5,936 nt of DNA from an uncultured Lachnospiraceae bacterium (GTDB taxonomy: Bacteria > Bacillota > Clostridia > Lachnospirales > Lachnospiraceae), in NCBI GenBank assembly GCA_900557385.1, contig USSP01000118.1:1-5936 (forward strand). The letters are read 5' to 3'. The notes beneath the pieces are model-generated. The model was given only the letters and a program-made list of their open reading frames with translations, did no database searches and was not told the origin of the DNA. The position numbers were made by a program, and so were the translations under genes. Position 1 is the first letter of the stretch. The number at the start of each line of letters is the position of its first letter. Shown here one piece after another: positions 4,984 to 5,936 of the stretch.

Positions 4984-5936
4984 ATGGCAAATTATACGGA
5001 AGAGATTAACAGACGCAGAACCTTTGCTATCATATCCCACCCCGATGCCGGAAAGACAACACTGACAGAGAAATTCCTGCTGTACGGAGGCCAGATCAAT
5101 CTGGCAGGAAGTGTAAAGGGAAAAGCAACAGCCAGACATGCGGTTTCTGACTGGATGGAAATCGAGAAGGAGAGAGGTATTTCCGTAACCTCCTCTGTTT
5201 TACAGTTTGAATATGACGGATATTGTATCAACATTCTGGATACACCGGGACACCAGGACTTCTCCGAGGATACCTATCGAACCCTGATGGCTGCGGATTC
5301 GGCAGTGATGGTCATCGATGCGTCCAAAGGTGTGGAGGCGCAGACAAGAAAGCTGTTTAAGGTCTGCGGAATGCGTGGTATTCCTATTTTTACCTTTATT
5401 AACAAAATGGATCGGGATGCCAATGATACCTTTGATCTACTGGATGAGATCGAAAAGGAGTTAGGCATCGCTACCTGTCCTATGAACTGGCCCATCGGTT
5501 CCGGTAAAGGGTTTAAGGGTGTGTATGACCGACAGAAATCCAGTGTCATCACTTACTCTGATACCGAGAAGGGAACCAAGGAAGGCGAAGCTACGGAAAT
5601 CGCCCTGGACGATGAAGAGAAGCTGTTAAGTTATGTGGGCGAGGAAGCGAAGGAGAAGCTGTTTGACGAAATTGAACTGCTGGACGGAGCCAGTGCGGCT
5701 TTTGATCTGGATGAAGTACGTGCCGGCAAACTGACACCTGTATTTTTCGGTTCCGCATTGACCAATTTCGGCGTGGAAATTTTTCTGCAGCACTTTTTAC
5801 AAATGGCGACGCCGCCTCTTCCCAGAAAAGCAGACATTGGGCTGATTCAGCCTGCAGAAAAGGATTTTTCAGCCTTTGTGTTTAAGATTCAGGCGAATAT
5901 GAATAAAGCGCACCGGGATCGAATCGCTTTCATGCG
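4984..5936 (+). CDS. prfC: Peptide chain release factor 3, GTPase domain (3' partial)
   Basis: RF3 is a cytoplasmic translational GTPase that removes RF1/RF2 from the ribosome after peptide release. The frame is open from the ATG at 4984 to the window edge, giving 317 full codons out of about 525-530 in the family. All G motifs are present: G1 SHPDAGKTT (residues 18-26), switch I/G2 in EKERGISVTSS (about 64-74), G3 DTPGHQD (86-92) with catalytic His90, G4 NKMD (140-143) and G5 GSAL (256-259). Several stretches are close to E. coli RF3: RRTFAIISHPDAGKTT, SDWMEIEKERGIS, DFSEDTYRTL, WPIGSGKGFKGVY and FVFKIQANMNKAHRDRIAFMR. These separate it from EF-G and tetracycline-resistance proteins. The last stretch begins domain II, where the window ends. 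A GGAGGA site and a candidate promoter precede it, so it is probably transcribed separately from spoIIIA. Confidence 0.97.
   Translation, partial: MANYTEEINRRRTFAIISHPDAGKTTLTEKFLLYGGQINLAGSVKGKATARHAVSDWMEIEKERGISVTSSVLQFEYDGYCINILDTPGHQDFSEDTYRTLMAADSAVMVIDASKGVEAQTRKLFKVCGMRGIPIFTFINKMDRDANDTFDLLDEIEKELGIATCPMNWPIGSGKGFKGVYDRQKSSVITYSDTEKGTKEGEATEIALDDEEKLLSYVGEEAKEKLFDEIELLDGASAAFDLDEVRAGKLTPVFFGSALTNFGVEIFLQHFLQMATPPLPRKADIGLIQPAEKDFSAFVFKIQANMNKAHRDRIAFM

Noticed and set aside
4984..5936. EF-G or a tetracycline ribosomal protection protein instead of RF3
   Set aside because: The SHPDAGKTT G1 loop, the SDWMEIEKERGIS switch region and the FKIQANMNKAHRDRIAFMR domain II start are specific to RF3.

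Overview
The window carries the sporulation operon spoIIIAA to spoIIIAH, followed by the first part of prfC (peptide chain release factor 3). All genes are on the + strand and tightly packed. A spoIIIA operon exists only in endospore-forming Firmicutes. The moderate GC content, the AGGAGG-like ribosome binding sites and the presence of RF3 (which Bacillus subtilis lacks) suggest a clostridial organism, most likely of the Lachnospiraceae type. The family level is my inference from the style of the sequence and was not tested by a search.

Layout: spoIIIAA (1-788, 5' end cut off by the window), spoIIIAB (785-1315, overlapping by 4 nt), spoIIIAC (1343-1537), spoIIIAD (1547-1933), spoIIIAE (1953-3008), spoIIIAF (3015-3440), spoIIIAG (3437-4042, overlapping by 4 nt) and spoIIIAH (4058-4888). 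A 95-nt gap with a plausible extended -10 promoter follows, then prfC (4984 to the window end, 3' end cut off). No RNA genes, CRISPR arrays, insertion sequences or minus-strand genes were found. The only gap of note is 4889-4983.

How they work together: in B. subtilis the eight SpoIIIA proteins are made in the mother cell and join SpoIIQ from the forespore. They form a channel or 'feeding tube' across the two membranes around the engulfed forespore. SpoIIIAA is the cytoplasmic ATPase. SpoIIIAB resembles a type II secretion platform protein. AC, AD and AE are polytopic membrane proteins. AF, AG and AH carry, in the usual case, ring-building-motif domains in the intermembrane space. prfC is a housekeeping translation gene and probably a separate transcription unit.

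The core system is well known. The local oddities are a SpoIIIAE without an N-terminal signal peptide, a SpoIIIAF whose C-terminal domain looks too short for a full ring-building fold, and a SpoIIIAH with a long, Lys/Arg-free acidic linker containing two kinds of internal repeat. The neighbour downstream of spoIIIAH is also prfC rather than the genes I would expect. I see no evidence for a wholly new system.
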